Shown: positions 34,831 through 43,514, numbered from the stretch's first letter. The stretch: 64,000 nucleotides of DNA from Lachnoclostridium sp. An76 (GCF_002161355.1 NZ_NFHL01000003.1:248001-312000), one strand, 5' to 3'. Translations and numbers: made by a program. The notes: generated from the letters alone by a model not told the origin.

Positions 34831-36075
34831 ATGGAACAGGAAAAGAAACAGGCAGTCGCACTGATGCGTTATTCAGCGATTGCACCACTCATTACAGGCA
34901 CCCAGGAAGACTATGAATCCCTGAGTGCTTATTTCCGCACCGTTTCGGCAAAAGGGATCAAAGCGCCGGACGGTTCTCTTCGCCACTATTCTCCGGGAAC
35001 TTTGGAAAAATGGTATCTTGCCTACCGCAAATCCGGCTTTGATGCTTTGGTTCCCACCGGCCGTTCTGACTGCGGTGTCAGCCGGAAGATTGACGGGGAC
35101 CTGAAAGAGCAGATCATCTATCTCAAACACCAGTATCCCCGGATGTCTGCCGCAGCAATCTATAAGCAGCTCCAGGACAACGGCAGCATCCGTTCCGGGC
35201 AGCTCTCAGAATCTACGGTCTGCCGTTTCATCAACCAGCTCGTCCTGCAGCAGCGCCTGACAAACAATCAGGATATGCGGCGTTACGAGAGGCCGCACAT
35301 CAATGAGGTATGGTGCGGCGATTCCAGTGCCGGCCCATGGCTCAAGACCGCAGACGGCAGGAAACACCGTGTCTACGTGATCGCCCTGATCGATGATGCC
35401 AGCCGGTTTATCCTTGGCGCGGATGTTTTCTTCCGCGATACCTTCGTGAACCTGATGTCCGTCATGAAGTCTGCCGTCTCAAAGTATGGCAAGCCCAAGG
35501 TTTTCAACTTTGATAACGGCCCGGCCTATAAAAACCGGCAGATGGAACTGCTGGCTGCCCGGATCGGCTCTGTGATCAGTTACTGCCGCCCCTATACTCC
35601 CACGCAGAAGGCCAAGATCGAACGGTGGTTCCGTACCCTGAAGGACCAATGGATGGCATCCCTGGATATGAGGGACTTCCACACACTCGAAGAGCTCCGG
35701 GGCAGCCTGCTGGCCTATGTCAGAAGCTATAACCAGAGGCCCCATTCCTCCCTGAAAGGGATCTCCCCGCAGGAACGCTTCTTTCAGGAGCCGGAATTGA
35801 TCCGCCGCCTGCCGGATGAACAGATCGAATCCTCTTTCCTTCTTGAGATCGAACGCAGGGTATCGGCGGACTCGGTCATCGTGATCGACCAGACAGAGTA
35901 TGAGGTCGATTACCGTTTTGCAAAGCAGCGCATCACCCTGCGTTATACGCCGGACATGAAAGATATCTTTGTTGTGGAGGCCGATGGTTCCCTTACGCCG
36001 ATCCACCTCCTCAACAAACAGGACAACTCCTTTGTAAAACGTGACAAAGTACGGCTGGCAGGAGGTGAGGACTGA
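34831..36075 (+). CDS. DDE (rve-type) transposase
   Basis: 414 residues: N-terminal helix-turn-helix region (about 40-130, TLEKWYLAYRKSGFDALVP), integrase-type catalytic core (about 150-310) and a beta-barrel C-terminal domain. The acidic triad is visible as D in VWCGDSS, D in NFDNGPAY and E in KAKIERWFR. It cuts and joins the element ends. GGAGG lies 8 nt before the ATG. The stop codon overlaps the ATPase start (TGATG), so the two are translationally coupled. Confidence 0.93.
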   Translation: MEQEKKQAVALMRYSAIAPLITGTQEDYESLSAYFRTVSAKGIKAPDGSLRHYSPGTLEKWYLAYRKSGFDALVPTGRSDCGVSRKIDGDLKEQIIYLKHQYPRMSAAAIYKQLQDNGSIRSGQLSESTVCRFINQLVLQQRLTNNQDMRRYERPHINEVWCGDSSAGPWLKTADGRKHRVYVIALIDDASRFILGADVFFRDTFVNLMSVMKSAVSKYGKPKVFNFDNGPAYKNRQMELLAARIGSVISYCRPYTPTQKAKIERWFRTLKDQWMASLDMRDFHTLEELRGSLLAYVRSYNQRPHSSLKGISPQERFFQEPELIRRLPDEQIESSFLLEIERRVSADSVIVIDQTEYEVDYRFAKQRITLRYTPDMKDIFVVEADGSLTPIHLLNKQDNSFVKRDKVRLAGGED

Positions 36076-36878
36076 TGGAGCTTACTGCGCGTTACGGACT
36101 TGAATTCAACCCATTTTTAAAGAATTCCAAAGAGATCCTTTTTGAGGGTACTGAATATACGGAAGCGAAGTTCCGGCTGGATTACCTCGCAAAGACGAAA
36201 GGCTTCGGCCTTCTTACCGGCGCCCCCGGCCGTGGGAAAACAACACTGGTACGTTCCTGGTCTGCCGGGCTGAATCCTTCCTTATACAAAGTGATCTATA
36301 CCAGCCTCTCCACGGTTACGGTAAATGATTTCTACCGTAATCTTGCCGTATCCCTTGGTGCGCAGGCTTCCTACCGTAAAACAGAAAACTTCCATATCAT
36401 TCAAGAGGAGATCAACCGCCTTGCCCTGGACAAACGGAAAACCCCTGTGATCATCATTGATGAGGCGAACTATATCAAGAACGCCGTCCTGAACGATCTG
36501 AAGATCCTGTTCAACTTTGAGATGGATTCCCGGGACCGGGCAGTGATCCTTCTGGTTGGGCTGCCCCAGCTGAACAATACGCTCCAGCTGTCCATCCATG
36601 AGCCACTCCGCCAGCGTATCATTATGAACTACAACATTGAAGGGTACTCAAAGGAAGAGGGGCGCGCTTACATTGAGTGGAAACTGAAAAAAGCAGGCTG
36701 TACAGACTCTGTTTTTGACGATGCAGCAATTGAAGCGATCCTGAACGCTTCCGATGGGACAGCCCGTGTGATCAGCAAGCTCTGCAATGCCTCACTTGTG
36801 ATTGGACACAGCCAATCTGCAGGCCGCATTACATCCGACATTGTCATGCAGGCGATCAACGACAGCACGCTTGGCTGA
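36075..36878 (+). CDS. AAA ATPase, TniB/MuB/ExeA-like transposition helper
   Basis: 267 residues with Walker A GAPGRGKTT, Walker B VIIIDEAN, sensor region VILLVGLPQL and an Arg finger segment (EPLRQRIIMNYNI). By analogy with TniB, MuB and IstB it would select target DNA and stimulate the transposase. It overlaps the transposase stop by one base and ends before a terminator. Confidence 0.9.
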   Translation: MELTARYGLEFNPFLKNSKEILFEGTEYTEAKFRLDYLAKTKGFGLLTGAPGRGKTTLVRSWSAGLNPSLYKVIYTSLSTVTVNDFYRNLAVSLGAQASYRKTENFHIIQEEINRLALDKRKTPVIIIDEANYIKNAVLNDLKILFNFEMDSRDRAVILLVGLPQLNNTLQLSIHEPLRQRIIMNYNIEGYSKEEGRAYIEWKLKKAGCTDSVFDDAAIEAILNASDGTARVISKLCNASLVIGHSQSAGRITSDIVMQAINDSTLG

Positions 36879-36883
36879 AAAGG

Positions 36884-36914
36884 CATCCGCAATTAATTTG
36901 CGGATGTTTTTCTT
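36884..36914 (+). terminator. Terminator of the insertion-element genes
   Basis: CATCCGCAA pairs with TTGCGGATG around a 5-nt loop, then TTTTTCTTTT, starting 5 nt after the ATPase stop. Confidence 0.85.
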
Positions 36915-37030
36915 TTAGGAAAACAATTCGCAGAAACAGCCATTTTTAAAGTGACTGTTCCCCCCATGGGAGCCGAAATCGGCATAAAATAATCTGCCTG
37001 ATAGAGCATCATTTAATTTGCCGGACAACA

Positions 37031-37036
37031 CATTAA
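37031..37036. repeat. Target-site duplication, right copy
   Basis: CATTAA abuts the insertion end ...GGACAACA and matches 34016-34021. Confidence 0.85.
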
Positions 37037-37292
37037 AGTAATCTGTCACAAACTCCCCAAACTGGTCATCTGAAACTTTTCCGATAAATCCGGTCTTTAA
37101 TCCATGCCGGGTGACTCCAACCGCAATGTTAGCAGGAGAACCTCCTACAAATTTTTCAAACATATGTACTTTCTTCAAAGGTTTAAATTCTTCCTTCACC
37201 TGATCGTTATATGCCGGGTTAAAATCGATAGCCACCCTTCCGAGCAGGACCAGGTCCATCTTTCTTGTTTCATCGAATTCTATATATTTCAT
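37031..37292 (-). pseudogene. iolC: iolC 5' part, split by insertion
   Basis: MKYIEFDETRKMDLVLLGRV and FVGGSPANIAVG are the start and substrate-binding part of a PfkB-type 5-dehydro-2-deoxygluconokinase. The match stops at FVTDYFN, exactly at the duplicated CATTAA (37031-37036). The frame then runs 38 codons into the insertion and stops at 36915. First gene of the iol operon; GAGAGG precedes the ATG. Confidence 0.93.
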
Positions 37293-37322
37293 TTTTCCTC
37301 TCCATACCTTTCACTGTCTGCG

Positions 37323-37361
37323 TGTATTAGTGTGCTTTTATATGTATTAGCGTGTGCTTTT
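37323..37361. promoter_or_regulatory. Direct repeats in the iol leader
   Basis: TGTATTAGTGTGCTTTT (37323-37339) and TGTATTAGCGTGTGCTTTT (37343-37361) are direct repeats about 20 bp apart, i.e. on the same face of the helix, 31 nt upstream of iolC. A weak promoter (TTGTTA-17-TACCAT on the minus strand, near 37370-37400) lies just behind them. They are candidate regulator sites. Confidence 0.5.
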
Positions 37362-37570
37362 CTTAATTCGTATGGTAACACATTTTTGCACATTTAACAA
37401 GTACTTTACGGATTTTGTACTTATTATTTTGATTTCTTAAAATACTTAGTTCATAAGTTCTAATAATAAATCCATTTACATTCTGTTTTTCAGCACTATT
37501 TATATTCTTTTGCAGCTTTTTTCGCACGCATAAAGCACGCAGAGATTTCAATATCAAAATTTCAGCATCA

Positions 37571-37614
37571 AAAAAAGGCGCAGGCACGTTCATCAACGCG
37601 CATACGCCTTTTTT
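37571..37614. terminator. Terminator after the iol LacI-type gene
   Basis: AAAAAAGGCG pairs with CGCCTTTTTT, with an inner GCACGTT/AACGCGC pairing. It works on either strand and lies 29 nt after the LacI-type stop codon. Confidence 0.8.
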
Positions 37615-37615
37615 C

Positions 37616-37649
37616 GTAACAGATCCTGTAAAGTAACAGATCCTATAAA
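37616..37649. repeat. 17-bp tandem duplication across the LacI-type stop codon
   Basis: GTAACAGATCCTGTAAA and GTAACAGATCCTATAAA are adjacent copies with one difference. The second copy contains the stop codon of the LacI-type gene. Confidence 0.8.
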
Positions 37650-38668
37650 TTATATTTTGTTTTAATGATAATATCTGTAAACAGGAACTCTTTTTTCTGT
37701 GTCTTCCCATTCAGCAGCAGGTCCGCCAGGATAAGCGGCGGCTTATGCCCCTGGACATAACCGTTCTGATCGATAAGAAAATCTACCGTATTATCTTTCA
37801 GCGCCTTTTCATTCTTTGGCGTCTGGTCATAGATCACGACATAAGGGCGTTTATCCAGCTTCAGTTTTTCAAACGCCTTTCCTACCCCGGCCTGCCCTCC
37901 GGAAACTACCAGGATCCCGGTGATGCCCTCGATATTTGTCATCACATTCTCTATGATCTTTTCGACCTCCGCTGTTTCATCAAAGCTTCCATGTACTCCT
38001 GCGATTTCCAGCTCGGGATATTCTTTTTTTACCTCTTCCAAAAAACCGTCCACGCGCTGGTTATCTACATGATTACTAAAGTAACCGGTGATGATCAGTA
38101 TTTTTCCCTTTCCACGTGTGAGCATGCCAAGCAGTCCGGCCGCTGTCCTTCCACTCTTGCGGTTGTCCATACCAACAAAACAGAGCCGCTTGCTCCCGAC
38201 AATATCTGAATTAAATGTCACCACCGGGATTTTTTTCTCTACTGACAGAGATTCAAGCTTTTCCCTCACAGACTCACAGTCAACCGGCATAACAGCAAGA
38301 CCACTGATCCCCTCAGACTCCAGTTCTTCAATAAAACGGAGCTGCTCTTTTTCATCTACTGTCATTCCTTCTTTTAAGATCAGCTCGATATTTTTCTCTC
38401 TGAGCTCTGATGCCGCCTTTTGGATCCCTCTATTTACTTCCAGCATAAAAGACGATCCTGCAAGTTGTGTTACAACGCCTATTTTAATGGGTTTTCCCCT
38501 GGAAGCTGTCTGTCTGCGGCTTCTGGGAACATATCCCATTTCATCTGCGATCCGCAGGATCCTTTCCGAAACCTGAGGATCGATCCGCCCTCTGTTGTTG
38601 AGAGCCCTGTCCACTGTTCCCCTGGATACTCCTGCAGCTTCCGCTATTTTTTGTATCGTTACTTTCAT
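37643..38668 (-). CDS. LacI-family regulator, probably of the inositol operon
   Basis: 341 residues: LacI helix-turn-helix (TIQKIAEAAGVSRGTVDRALNNRGRI) and a ribose-binding-like effector domain (KIGVVTQLAGSSFMLEVNRGIQKAASEL). The HTH variant with VDRALN and the periplasmic-type sensor are common in regulators of polyol and inositol genes. It lies directly upstream of iolC in the same direction, separated by a terminator. GAGGTG precedes the ATG. Inositol or a pathway intermediate as effector is inference. Confidence 0.88.
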   Translation of the reverse strand: MKVTIQKIAEAAGVSRGTVDRALNNRGRIDPQVSERILRIADEMGYVPRSRRQTASRGKPIKIGVVTQLAGSSFMLEVNRGIQKAASELREKNIELILKEGMTVDEKEQLRFIEELESEGISGLAVMPVDCESVREKLESLSVEKKIPVVTFNSDIVGSKRLCFVGMDNRKSGRTAAGLLGMLTRGKGKILIITGYFSNHVDNQRVDGFLEEVKKEYPELEIAGVHGSFDETAEVEKIIENVMTNIEGITGILVVSGGQAGVGKAFEKLKLDKRPYVVIYDQTPKNEKALKDNTVDFLIDQNGYVQGHKPPLILADLLLNGKTQKKEFLFTDIIIKTKYNL

Positions 38669-38694
38669 ACTTCACCTCGATCAGTACAAGGTCT

Positions 38695-39570
38695 TTAGAA
38701 ATTGATATACCCCTGCAGCCAGATCGTGCCCTTAAACCTCCGCCCGATCTCCGGCTCTCCCATGACTTCCTCCGCCGGCACGCATACGTCAAACTGCATT
38801 TCATTGACATTGAGCTTCATCTGGTACAACTCCACCCCTGTCGCTGAGTTTGTCCTGTGCCTGACTGCAAGTATCTCGCCCATGATGGAATACAGGTCGC
38901 ACTCGACTCCATAAGGCATAAAATATGTGTCAACGATGGAGAAAACATCTTCATTCGCAAGGCGTCTGGATACCTGCGAATAAATATCAATATCATCCAG
39001 AGTCAATGTCTCTATCGCGCTCTGGTCTCCGTTCCTCGCTGCATTGAGCAGCATTTTTCTGTTGTCTGACGCCGCCTGCTCACTCTTTAGCTGCCGCTCA
39101 TCTTTCACGACAGGCAGGAGTATCATCCCGGACAGAGCCAGACCGGACAATGTGACTGATGTTGTGACTCCTGTAGTAAATCCGGCCTGCCGCTCTCTCA
39201 TATACTCGATCCCGTTCTGCAGGGTGAAGATCAGGCTGATCCCGATCTTAGAATCCTCGCACATTCCCACATACTGCTCTTTTTCAATCTTCCTCTCTAT
39301 GGCAATGTCTGCGTAGGTACTGATCCCGCTCCCCTCGAAATAGGGGAAATAATAATCCGGATAAAAATTGTCATCGCCGTCAAGCTCACCGCAGATCGCA
39401 ACGCCGACACACTGCCCATACTCCCTGCGCAGCTCGCAGAAATCTTCCCCCGGCCTGTATGAAACGATCGTCTGATGTGTAAATCCAGCCTCCACATCAT
39501 CCATAAGATCTTTCAGATCATATCTCGTATTGATATTATCAAATCCGATTGCTTTTAAATACTGATGCAT
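38695..39570 (-). CDS. DUF3881 family protein
   Basis: A 291-residue cytoplasmic protein starting MHQYLKAIGFDNINTRYDL, the DUF3881 pattern found in Lachnospiraceae, usually next to serS as here. No catalytic motif is visible. It lies 45 nt after serS and 26 nt before the LacI-type gene. Function unknown. Confidence 0.85.
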   Translation of the reverse strand: MHQYLKAIGFDNINTRYDLKDLMDDVEAGFTHQTIVSYRPGEDFCELRREYGQCVGVAICGELDGDDNFYPDYYFPYFEGSGISTYADIAIERKIEKEQYVGMCEDSKIGISLIFTLQNGIEYMRERQAGFTTGVTTSVTLSGLALSGMILLPVVKDERQLKSEQAASDNRKMLLNAARNGDQSAIETLTLDDIDIYSQVSRRLANEDVFSIVDTYFMPYGVECDLYSIMGEILAVRHRTNSATGVELYQMKLNVNEMQFDVCVPAEEVMGEPEIGRRFKGTIWLQGYINF

Positions 39571-39615
39571 CTGCCCTTCATCTTTCTACAATTATTTCCC
39601 GGAGAGTATCCGCCT

Positions 39616-40902
39616 CTATTTTTTCGGGACGATCTTATCATTGCCGCCCATATACGGTCTCAACACTTCCGGTATCCTGACAGAGCCGTCCGCCTGGAGA
39701 TTATTCTCAAGGAATGCGATCAGCATCCTCGGCGGAGCGACTACTGTATTATTCAGTGTATGCGCGAAATAGCTTCCGTTTTCTCCTTTTACGCGGATAC
39801 CAAGTCTCCTTGCCTGTGCATCGCCCAGGTTCGAACAGCTTCCCACTTCGAAATACTTTTTCTGGCGCGGAGACCATGCCTCCACATCCACGGATTTCAC
39901 TTTCAGATCCGCAAGGTCTCCCGAGCAGCACTCCAGTGTCCTTACCGGGATATCCATAGAGCGGAAGAGGTCTACCGTATTCTTCCAGAGCTTGTCATAC
40001 CAGTCCATGCTTTCTTCCGGCTTACATACAACGATCATTTCCTGCTTCTCAAACTGATGGATCCTGTATACGCCTCTCTCTTCGATCCCATGCGCGCCTT
40101 TCTCCTTGCGGAAACACGGTGAATAGCTGGTCAGCGTCTGCGGGAGCTCATCTTCCGTAAGCTGTGTATTGATAAATTTGCCGATCATAGAATGCTCGCT
40201 CGTACCGATCAGATAGAGGTCCTCTCCCTCGATCTTGTACATCATGGCATCCATCTCTGCAAAGCTCATAACCCCTGTCACTACATTGCTGCGGATCATG
40301 AACGGGGGTACACAGTAGGTAAATCCTCTGTTGATCATAAAATCTCTTGCATATGCGATCACAGCCGAATGCAGTCTTGCGATATCTCCCATGAGATAAT
40401 AAAATCCGTTTCCCGCGACCTTTCTCGCACTGTCAAGGTCGATCCCGTTAAAGGACTCCATGATCTCTGTGTGATACGGGATCTCAAAGTCCGGTACCAC
40501 CGGCTCTCCGAATCTTTCCAGCTCGACATTTTCACTGTCATCTTTTCCGATCGGCACAGACGGATCGATGATGTTCGGAATCGTCATCATGATCTTTTTG
40601 ATCTTTTCCTCTACATCTTTTTCCTCTGTGGACAATTCATCGATACGTCCTGCGCTCTCTGCCACTTTTTTCTTGAGTGCTTCCGCCTCTTCAAACTTTT
40701 TCTGAGCCATCATGGCCCCGATCTGTTTGGACGCTTTATTCTTTTCAGCGCGGAGAGCCTCCACTTCCTGCTTGATCTCACGGTTTCTCTTATCCAGTCC
40801 GATCACTTCGTCCACCAGAGGAAGCTTTTCATCCTGGAATTTATTTTTGATATTCTGTTTTACTACATCCGGATTTGTTCTTAAAAATTTAATGTCTAAC
40901 AC
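39616..40902 (-). CDS. serS: Seryl-tRNA synthetase
   Basis: 428 residues: N-terminal coiled-coil arm (about 25-105) that binds the long variable arm of tRNA-Ser, and a class II catalytic domain. Motif 2 appears as SPCFRKEKGAHGIEERGVYR and motif 3 as NTVVAPPRMLIAFLENN. It charges tRNA-Ser with serine. It is embedded in a parA-parB-DUF4446-serS-DUF3881 run with short gaps; no T-box leader is present. Confidence 0.97.
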   Translation of the reverse strand: MLDIKFLRTNPDVVKQNIKNKFQDEKLPLVDEVIGLDKRNREIKQEVEALRAEKNKASKQIGAMMAQKKFEEAEALKKKVAESAGRIDELSTEEKDVEEKIKKIMMTIPNIIDPSVPIGKDDSENVELERFGEPVVPDFEIPYHTEIMESFNGIDLDSARKVAGNGFYYLMGDIARLHSAVIAYARDFMINRGFTYCVPPFMIRSNVVTGVMSFAEMDAMMYKIEGEDLYLIGTSEHSMIGKFINTQLTEDELPQTLTSYSPCFRKEKGAHGIEERGVYRIHQFEKQEMIVVCKPEESMDWYDKLWKNTVDLFRSMDIPVRTLECCSGDLADLKVKSVDVEAWSPRQKKYFEVGSCSNLGDAQARRLGIRVKGENGSYFAHTLNNTVVAPPRMLIAFLENNLQADGSVRIPEVLRPYMGGNDKIVPKK

Positions 40903-40923
40903 TTTTTTATCCTCTCATTTCTT

Positions 40924-41451
40924 TTATTTTTCCATGTCTTTTATATCGTATTTTTCCTGATAGATCGTTTTTTCAAGGCACTGCTTCTCCTCTTCTGAAA
41001 GTTCGATATAGCTTTCTCCTCTTACGATCTCTTTGATATAAGTATAGCAGCCTTCCCGGCTGTGCATGGCATTTAAGATCCATCCATTATCATTTTCATC
41101 CAGCATAGTCAGGGCGAAACTCAGATTTCCTCCCATTTCATGGAATGCATCATATCTTACGATCCCAGCTTTCTGATAATGGGATTCCACCTTTTTTCTC
41201 AGGTCTTCAATTTCCTTTTCATTGATCTTGACCAGGTCCGAGATTTCTTCCAGTTCTTCAAATTTATTAAATATTGTTTGTTCGATGCTTTTTCCATTCT
41301 TGCCGCGCATAAAAACGGAATAACTTTTCTTCAGTCTTTTATATTTATCACCCAGCAGTACGAGCAGGATGATAAGTATGATCTGCATTATAAAAAGGAC
41401 CACAAAAATATAAAACGGGTCGATCCCTAAACTGCCCAATATCCCATCCAT
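40924..41451 (-). CDS. DUF4446 family membrane protein
   Basis: 175 residues: one N-terminal membrane helix (FYIFVVLFIMQIILIILLVLL), a coiled coil (about 55-95) and a DUF4446 domain (YDAFHEMGGNLSFALTMLDENDNGW). The family is commonly encoded beside parB in Clostridia. Function unknown; position suggests a link to chromosome segregation or the envelope. Confidence 0.88.
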   Translation of the reverse strand: MDGILGSLGIDPFYIFVVLFIMQIILIILLVLLGDKYKRLKKSYSVFMRGKNGKSIEQTIFNKFEELEEISDLVKINEKEIEDLRKKVESHYQKAGIVRYDAFHEMGGNLSFALTMLDENDNGWILNAMHSREGCYTYIKEIVRGESYIELSEEEKQCLEKTIYQEKYDIKDMEK

Positions 41452-41503
41452 TCTTTCCTACATCTCCTTTTAATCATACAACTCCCCGGTTTTACTGACC
41501 TGA

Positions 41504-42415
41504 CTATTTCGCATGGATCGACATGATCAGGTCATAGATACGTTCCAATTCTTCTTCCGAATAATATTCTATCTCTATTTTACCCTTTCCATTCGCTTTT
41601 GGATTCACACTTACTTTTGTTCCGATGATATTTTTCATCTGCTCTTCCAGATTCTCGTACACAAACGTGTGTTCGACCACTGTTTTCTTTATTTCTTTTT
41701 TAGGATTTTTCAATGCTTTAACAAGCTTTTCTGTTTCCCTGACACTCAGTTTTTCATCGAAGATCTTATTTGCAAGCATATACTGCTGTTCTTCATCATC
41801 GATCGCGAGCAAAGCCCGTGCATGTCCGGTACTGATCATATCATCTACGATCATCTGCTGTACTCTGGAGCTTAATTTTAAAAGTCTCATTGAGTTTGTA
41901 ACAGCAGTCCTGCTCTTAGAAACCCTCTCGGCAACTTCATCCTGTTTCAGGTTGAATTCTTCAAGAAGTCTCTTGTATGCCATCGCCTCTTCGATTGGAT
42001 TAAGGTTCTCCCGCTGGATATTTTCGATAAGAGAGATTTCCACAATTTCCTGATCCGTATAATTCTTAACGATAATAGGAACCTCTTTTATCCCTGCGAT
42101 CTTTGCTGCTCTCCACCTTCGCTCTCCGGCAATTATTTCATAATAATCTTTTTTCTTCTGTACGAGAAGAGGCTGGAGAATTCCAAACTGCTTGATAGAG
42201 TCAGCTAATTCCATAAGAGAATCTTCATCAAAATCTTTTCTCGGCTGTTCACGGTTCGGTTCAACTTCATTGATCTTCACCAGGATTTCACCGCTTTTAC
42301 CGGATTCCTCTTTTTTTTCTTTTCCTTCTGTTTTATCTGAAACTGCAGGTTTCACCTTTTTATCCGGGATAAGACTGTCCAATCCCTTTCCCAATCCATT
42401 TCTTTTTGCCGCCAT
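41504..42415 (-). CDS. parB: Chromosome-partitioning protein ParB (Spo0J)
   Basis: 303 residues. The ParB CTPase domain contains QPRKDFDEDSLMELADSIKQFGI and the GERRWRAAK motif, followed by a helix-turn-helix (LKQDEVAERVSKSRTAVTNSMRLL) and a C-terminal dimer domain. It loads on parS sites, three of which lie 0.8-1.0 kb away, and spreads as a CTP-dependent clamp to recruit SMC and guide ParA. It starts 2 nt after the parA stop codon. Confidence 0.96.
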   Translation of the reverse strand: MAAKRNGLGKGLDSLIPDKKVKPAVSDKTEGKEKKEESGKSGEILVKINEVEPNREQPRKDFDEDSLMELADSIKQFGILQPLLVQKKKDYYEIIAGERRWRAAKIAGIKEVPIIVKNYTDQEIVEISLIENIQRENLNPIEEAMAYKRLLEEFNLKQDEVAERVSKSRTAVTNSMRLLKLSSRVQQMIVDDMISTGHARALLAIDDEEQQYMLANKIFDEKLSVRETEKLVKALKNPKKEIKKTVVEHTFVYENLEEQMKNIIGTKVSVNPKANGKGKIEIEYYSEEELERIYDLIMSIHAK

Positions 42416-42417
42416 AA

Positions 42418-43185
42418 CTATTCTTCTCCTTTATGAATAACTTCTTCCGCTAACAGCATATAGCTTTCCGCCCCTGTTGATTTTGGGTCATAGAGATTGA
42501 TCGGCATGCCATAGCTTGGCGCTTCAGCCAGTCTGATATTTCTCGGGATAATTGTCTTATAGATATTCTGATTAAGATTATCTTTGACATTCTCCACTAC
42601 CTGTAATGAAAGATTCGTCCTGGCATCATACATAGTAAACACGACGCCTTCTATTTCGAGCTCAGGATTCAATCTTTCCTGTACAAGTTCTATTGTATGT
42701 ATCAGCTGGCTCAATCCCTCCAGTGCATAGTATTCGCACTGTATCGGTACGATCACCGAGTCAGCGGTAGTCATTGCATTTATAGTCAGCATACTTAACG
42801 CCGGCGGACAGTCTATTACAATAAAATCATAATCATTTTTTACTTTTTCAACTTCACTTCTTAAAATATATTCCTTATTTTCAACGCCTATCAATTCAAT
42901 TTCTGCGGCGGAGAGATTAATATTCGAAGGAAGTACATCGAGATTTTCCAAAGCATCTCTGCAAATACATTCTTCAATCCCGGCATTGCCTATAATAAGG
43001 TCATAAACCGTTTTTTCTGCCTCGTCCTTATCAACGCCCAGTCCGCTCGTCATATTTCCCTGAGGATCCATGTCAAGCGCAAGGACTTTCTTATTCATAC
43101 TCGCAAGAGAAGCAGAAAGATTAATGGCAGTAGTCGTCTTTCCTACTCCTCCTTTTTGATTGGCAATTGCAATGATTCTCCCCAT
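42418..43185 (-). CDS. parA: Chromosome-partitioning ATPase ParA (Soj)
   Basis: 255 residues with deviant Walker A KGGVGKTTTAINL, Walker A' DMDPQGNMTSGLG and Walker B VIDCPPALSML. The ATG at 43183-43185 follows AGGAGG by 5 nt; the frame opens further upstream without a ribosome site. It forms a dynamic ATP-bound gradient on DNA that separates ParB-bound origins and may regulate DnaA. Confidence 0.97.
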   Translation of the reverse strand: MGRIIAIANQKGGVGKTTTAINLSASLASMNKKVLALDMDPQGNMTSGLGVDKDEAEKTVYDLIIGNAGIEECICRDALENLDVLPSNINLSAAEIELIGVENKEYILRSEVEKVKNDYDFIVIDCPPALSMLTINAMTTADSVIVPIQCEYYALEGLSQLIHTIELVQERLNPELEIEGVVFTMYDARTNLSLQVVENVKDNLNQNIYKTIIPRNIRLAEAPSYGMPINLYDPKSTGAESYMLLAEEVIHKGEE

Positions 43186-43259
43186 TTTTGCCTCCTCACA
43201 AAACCTCTTTTTCAGATACTTATTCATTATAACACTTTTCAATTTATTAATCTATAAAA

Positions 43260-43275
43260 TGTTTCACGTGAAACA
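43260..43275. promoter_or_regulatory. parS site 1
   Basis: TGTTTCACGTGAAACA, the perfect bacterial parS palindrome, 75 nt upstream of parA. Confidence 0.97.
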
Positions 43276-43298
43276 TTATTTTATCTATTTTTCATTAA

Positions 43299-43314
43299 TG
43301 TTTCACGTGAAACA
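43299..43314. promoter_or_regulatory. parS site 2
   Basis: Second perfect TGTTTCACGTGAAACA, 39 bp from site 1. Confidence 0.97.
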
Positions 43315-43426
43315 TTGTTAATTTACCTGATGACATGATAACACATTCGCACATTTTTCAACTTACTACAAACGAACAAAATCCAGATGTAACGGAAAAA
43401 TATTATCGGTTTAATATTCAGCCAAA

Positions 43427-43442
43427 TGTTTCACGTGAAACA
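43427..43442. promoter_or_regulatory. parS site 3
   Basis: Third perfect TGTTTCACGTGAAACA, 128 bp from site 2. The 329-nt gap 43186-43514 holds these sites and the divergent promoters, nothing else recognisable. Confidence 0.97.
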
Positions 43443-43514
43443 TTTAGCTATTCTTGAATTGAATTTATCCATGTAGTATAATAATAGAAAACAAAAAAAG
43501 GGTGGTGAATACTT

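Larger units (their letters stand above)
34022..37030. mobile_element. 3009-bp three-gene insertion element interrupting iolC
   Basis: The ends are TGTTATCCCGCATTTTAT (from 34022 inward) and TGTTGTCCGGCAAATTAA (from 37030 inward), matching at 13 of 18 positions and giving TG...CA termini. They are flanked by a 6-bp duplication CATTAA. Inside lie three plus-strand genes: a DUF6431-like zinc-ribbon protein, a DDE transposase and an AAA ATPase, then a terminator. A TGTTAT start recurs at 34054, 32 nt inside the left end, and may be a second transposase-binding site. The DDE-plus-ATPase layout recalls Tn552/Tn5053/Mu/IS21-type transposition. I cannot place it in a named IS family. Confidence 0.92.

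Noticed and set aside
36915..37292. Treating the 5' iolC frame as a short intact protein of 125 residues
   Set aside because: The last 38 residues are insertion-element sequence read out of context.
38113..38122. Possible parS-like CCACGTGTG inside the iol regulator gene
   Set aside because: It matches only the CACGTG core and lacks the flanking GTTT/AAAC of parS.
40903..40923. T-box riboswitch before serS
   Set aside because: Only 21 nt separate serS from the preceding gene and no T-box sequence is present.
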